From: an uncultured Gluconobacter sp.
GTDB lineage: Bacteria; Pseudomonadota; Alphaproteobacteria; Acetobacterales; Acetobacteraceae
Direction of reading: 5' to 3'
NCBI GenBank assembly: GCA_937880175.1
Contig: CALFLO010000164.1
Coordinates: 1 to 6,802, forward strand
Length of the DNA stretch: 6,802 nt
The notes under the pieces were generated by a model. It saw only the letters and a program-made list of their open reading frames with translations. It searched no databases and was not told the origin of the DNA. This document shows positions 6,205 through 6,802 of this stretch, in pieces (position 1 is the stretch's first letter; every line of letters starts with the position of its first letter). A program made the position numbers and the translations under genes.

Positions 6205-6802
6205 TCATAAAGGTGCACCGCCTGTTTCGTGATGTCCCGGTATCTTGACTGGAAACGATGATGGCACGGTTCGAGCCTGCGTGGTCAAACCATCCAGGCG
6301 ACTCATGTGCGTGGCGAGATCCAGAAGATTCCGTAGTGCAGGGCTGCGGTTCTGAGGCGACCAGACCGCGCTGAACCGGGCGTGTTCCTTCTCGTCGTCG
6401 ATCGGGCGGAAGACGATGCCGGGGAATGGCACATGGCTCCCTGCCTCATGGGTCAGCGTGACCCCCTCTCCTGCCGCGACCATGTGCATCAACGTGTCCC
6501 GTCCGACATCGCGCCGCTGGAGGCGCGGTGATCGCCCATGCTCGGCCACGCGCCGGACGATATGCTCGAAGACCTGCGGCCCGGCGCCACCTGACCGGAC
6601 AAGGAAGTTTTCCGTGACGATATCTGCCCAGGCGAGAGATTCCAGAGCTGCAAGCGGATGCGCGGCAGGAAGAGCGATCACCAACGCCTCGCTCCAGAGA
6701 TGCCGGCTATGGCAATCAGGCACATCGGCGACATTGATGACGAAGGTCACATCGAGCTTGCCGTCGCGTATCATGGCGAGAGTATGTGACGACGGTCCTT
6801 CG
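6205..6802 (-). CDS. LysR-type transcriptional regulator (C-terminal part, cut by window edge)
   Basis: The last 198 codons of a LysR-type regulator; the HTH domain and start lie beyond the right edge. The visible part begins EGPSSHTLAMIRDGKLDVTF, the usual entry into the substrate-binding fold. It goes on with EALVIALPAAHPLAALESL, a segment ending MHMVAAGEGVTLTHEAG, and FRPIDDEKEHARFSAVWSPQNRSPALRNLL, all typical of the two-lobed effector-binding domain. The last 30 or so residues are a non-conserved tail. The protein would sense a small molecule and act as a tetramer on DNA. It is encoded 45 bases upstream of the isochorismatase-like gene on the same strand, so the pair may share a transcript. 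LysR regulators usually control divergent neighbours, so a second target off the right edge is possible. Confidence 0.88.
   Translation of the reverse strand, partial: EGPSSHTLAMIRDGKLDVTFVINVADVPDCHSRHLWSEALVIALPAAHPLAALESLAWADIVTENFLVRSGGAGPQVFEHIVRRVAEHGRSPRLQRRDVGRDTLMHMVAAGEGVTLTHEAGSHVPFPGIVFRPIDDEKEHARFSAVWSPQNRSPALRNLLDLATHMSRLDGLTTQARTVPSSFPVKIPGHHETGGAPL

Overview
The window reads as part of a conjugative element (an integrative element or plasmid) from an alphaproteobacterium. This rests on the TraG, CopG-type and TrbB run, the small DUF2285-like protein, and a GC-rich background (about 63% G+C in a sampled 60-base stretch of traG). An Acetobacteraceae or sphingomonad host would fit, but that is a guess from gene style and not something the bases prove.

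Layout. On the minus strand, read right to left, are a DUF2285-like small protein (4869-4573), the TraG/VirD4 coupling protein (4455-2467) and a ribbon-helix-helix CopG-type protein (2470-1994, GTGA overlap with traG). Then come a ParA-like ATPase (1990-1055), a 157-residue protein of unknown function (1058-585, ATGA overlap with the ATPase gene), a 241-base gap, and the N-terminal third or so of the TrbB secretion ATPase (343-1, cut by the window edge). In related elements traG, copG and trbB normally follow each other directly. Here the ParA-like gene and its partner sit between copG and trbB, in strikingly AT-rich DNA (16 of 60 bases are G/C in 1681-1740). They look like a foreign two-gene cassette placed inside a transfer operon, and this is the main point of interest.

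On the plus strand, divergent from the DUF2285-like gene, are two small XRE-type helix-turn-helix regulators in tandem (4975-5259 and 5309-5533). Each has its own palindromic, operator-like DNA just upstream: a compound site at 4903-4938 in the divergent intergenic region, and two neighbouring perfect palindromes of the form GGAAYGATCRTTCC at 5258-5287. This looks like a small control switch for the element.

On the right, pointing toward the regulators, are a cysteine-hydrolase of the isochorismatase family (6159-5557) and, upstream on the same strand, the C-terminal effector-binding part of a LysR-type regulator (6802-6205, cut by the window edge). These look like ordinary metabolic cargo or flanking chromosome. 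No tRNA, rRNA, CRISPR array, transposase or recognisable attachment site was seen.
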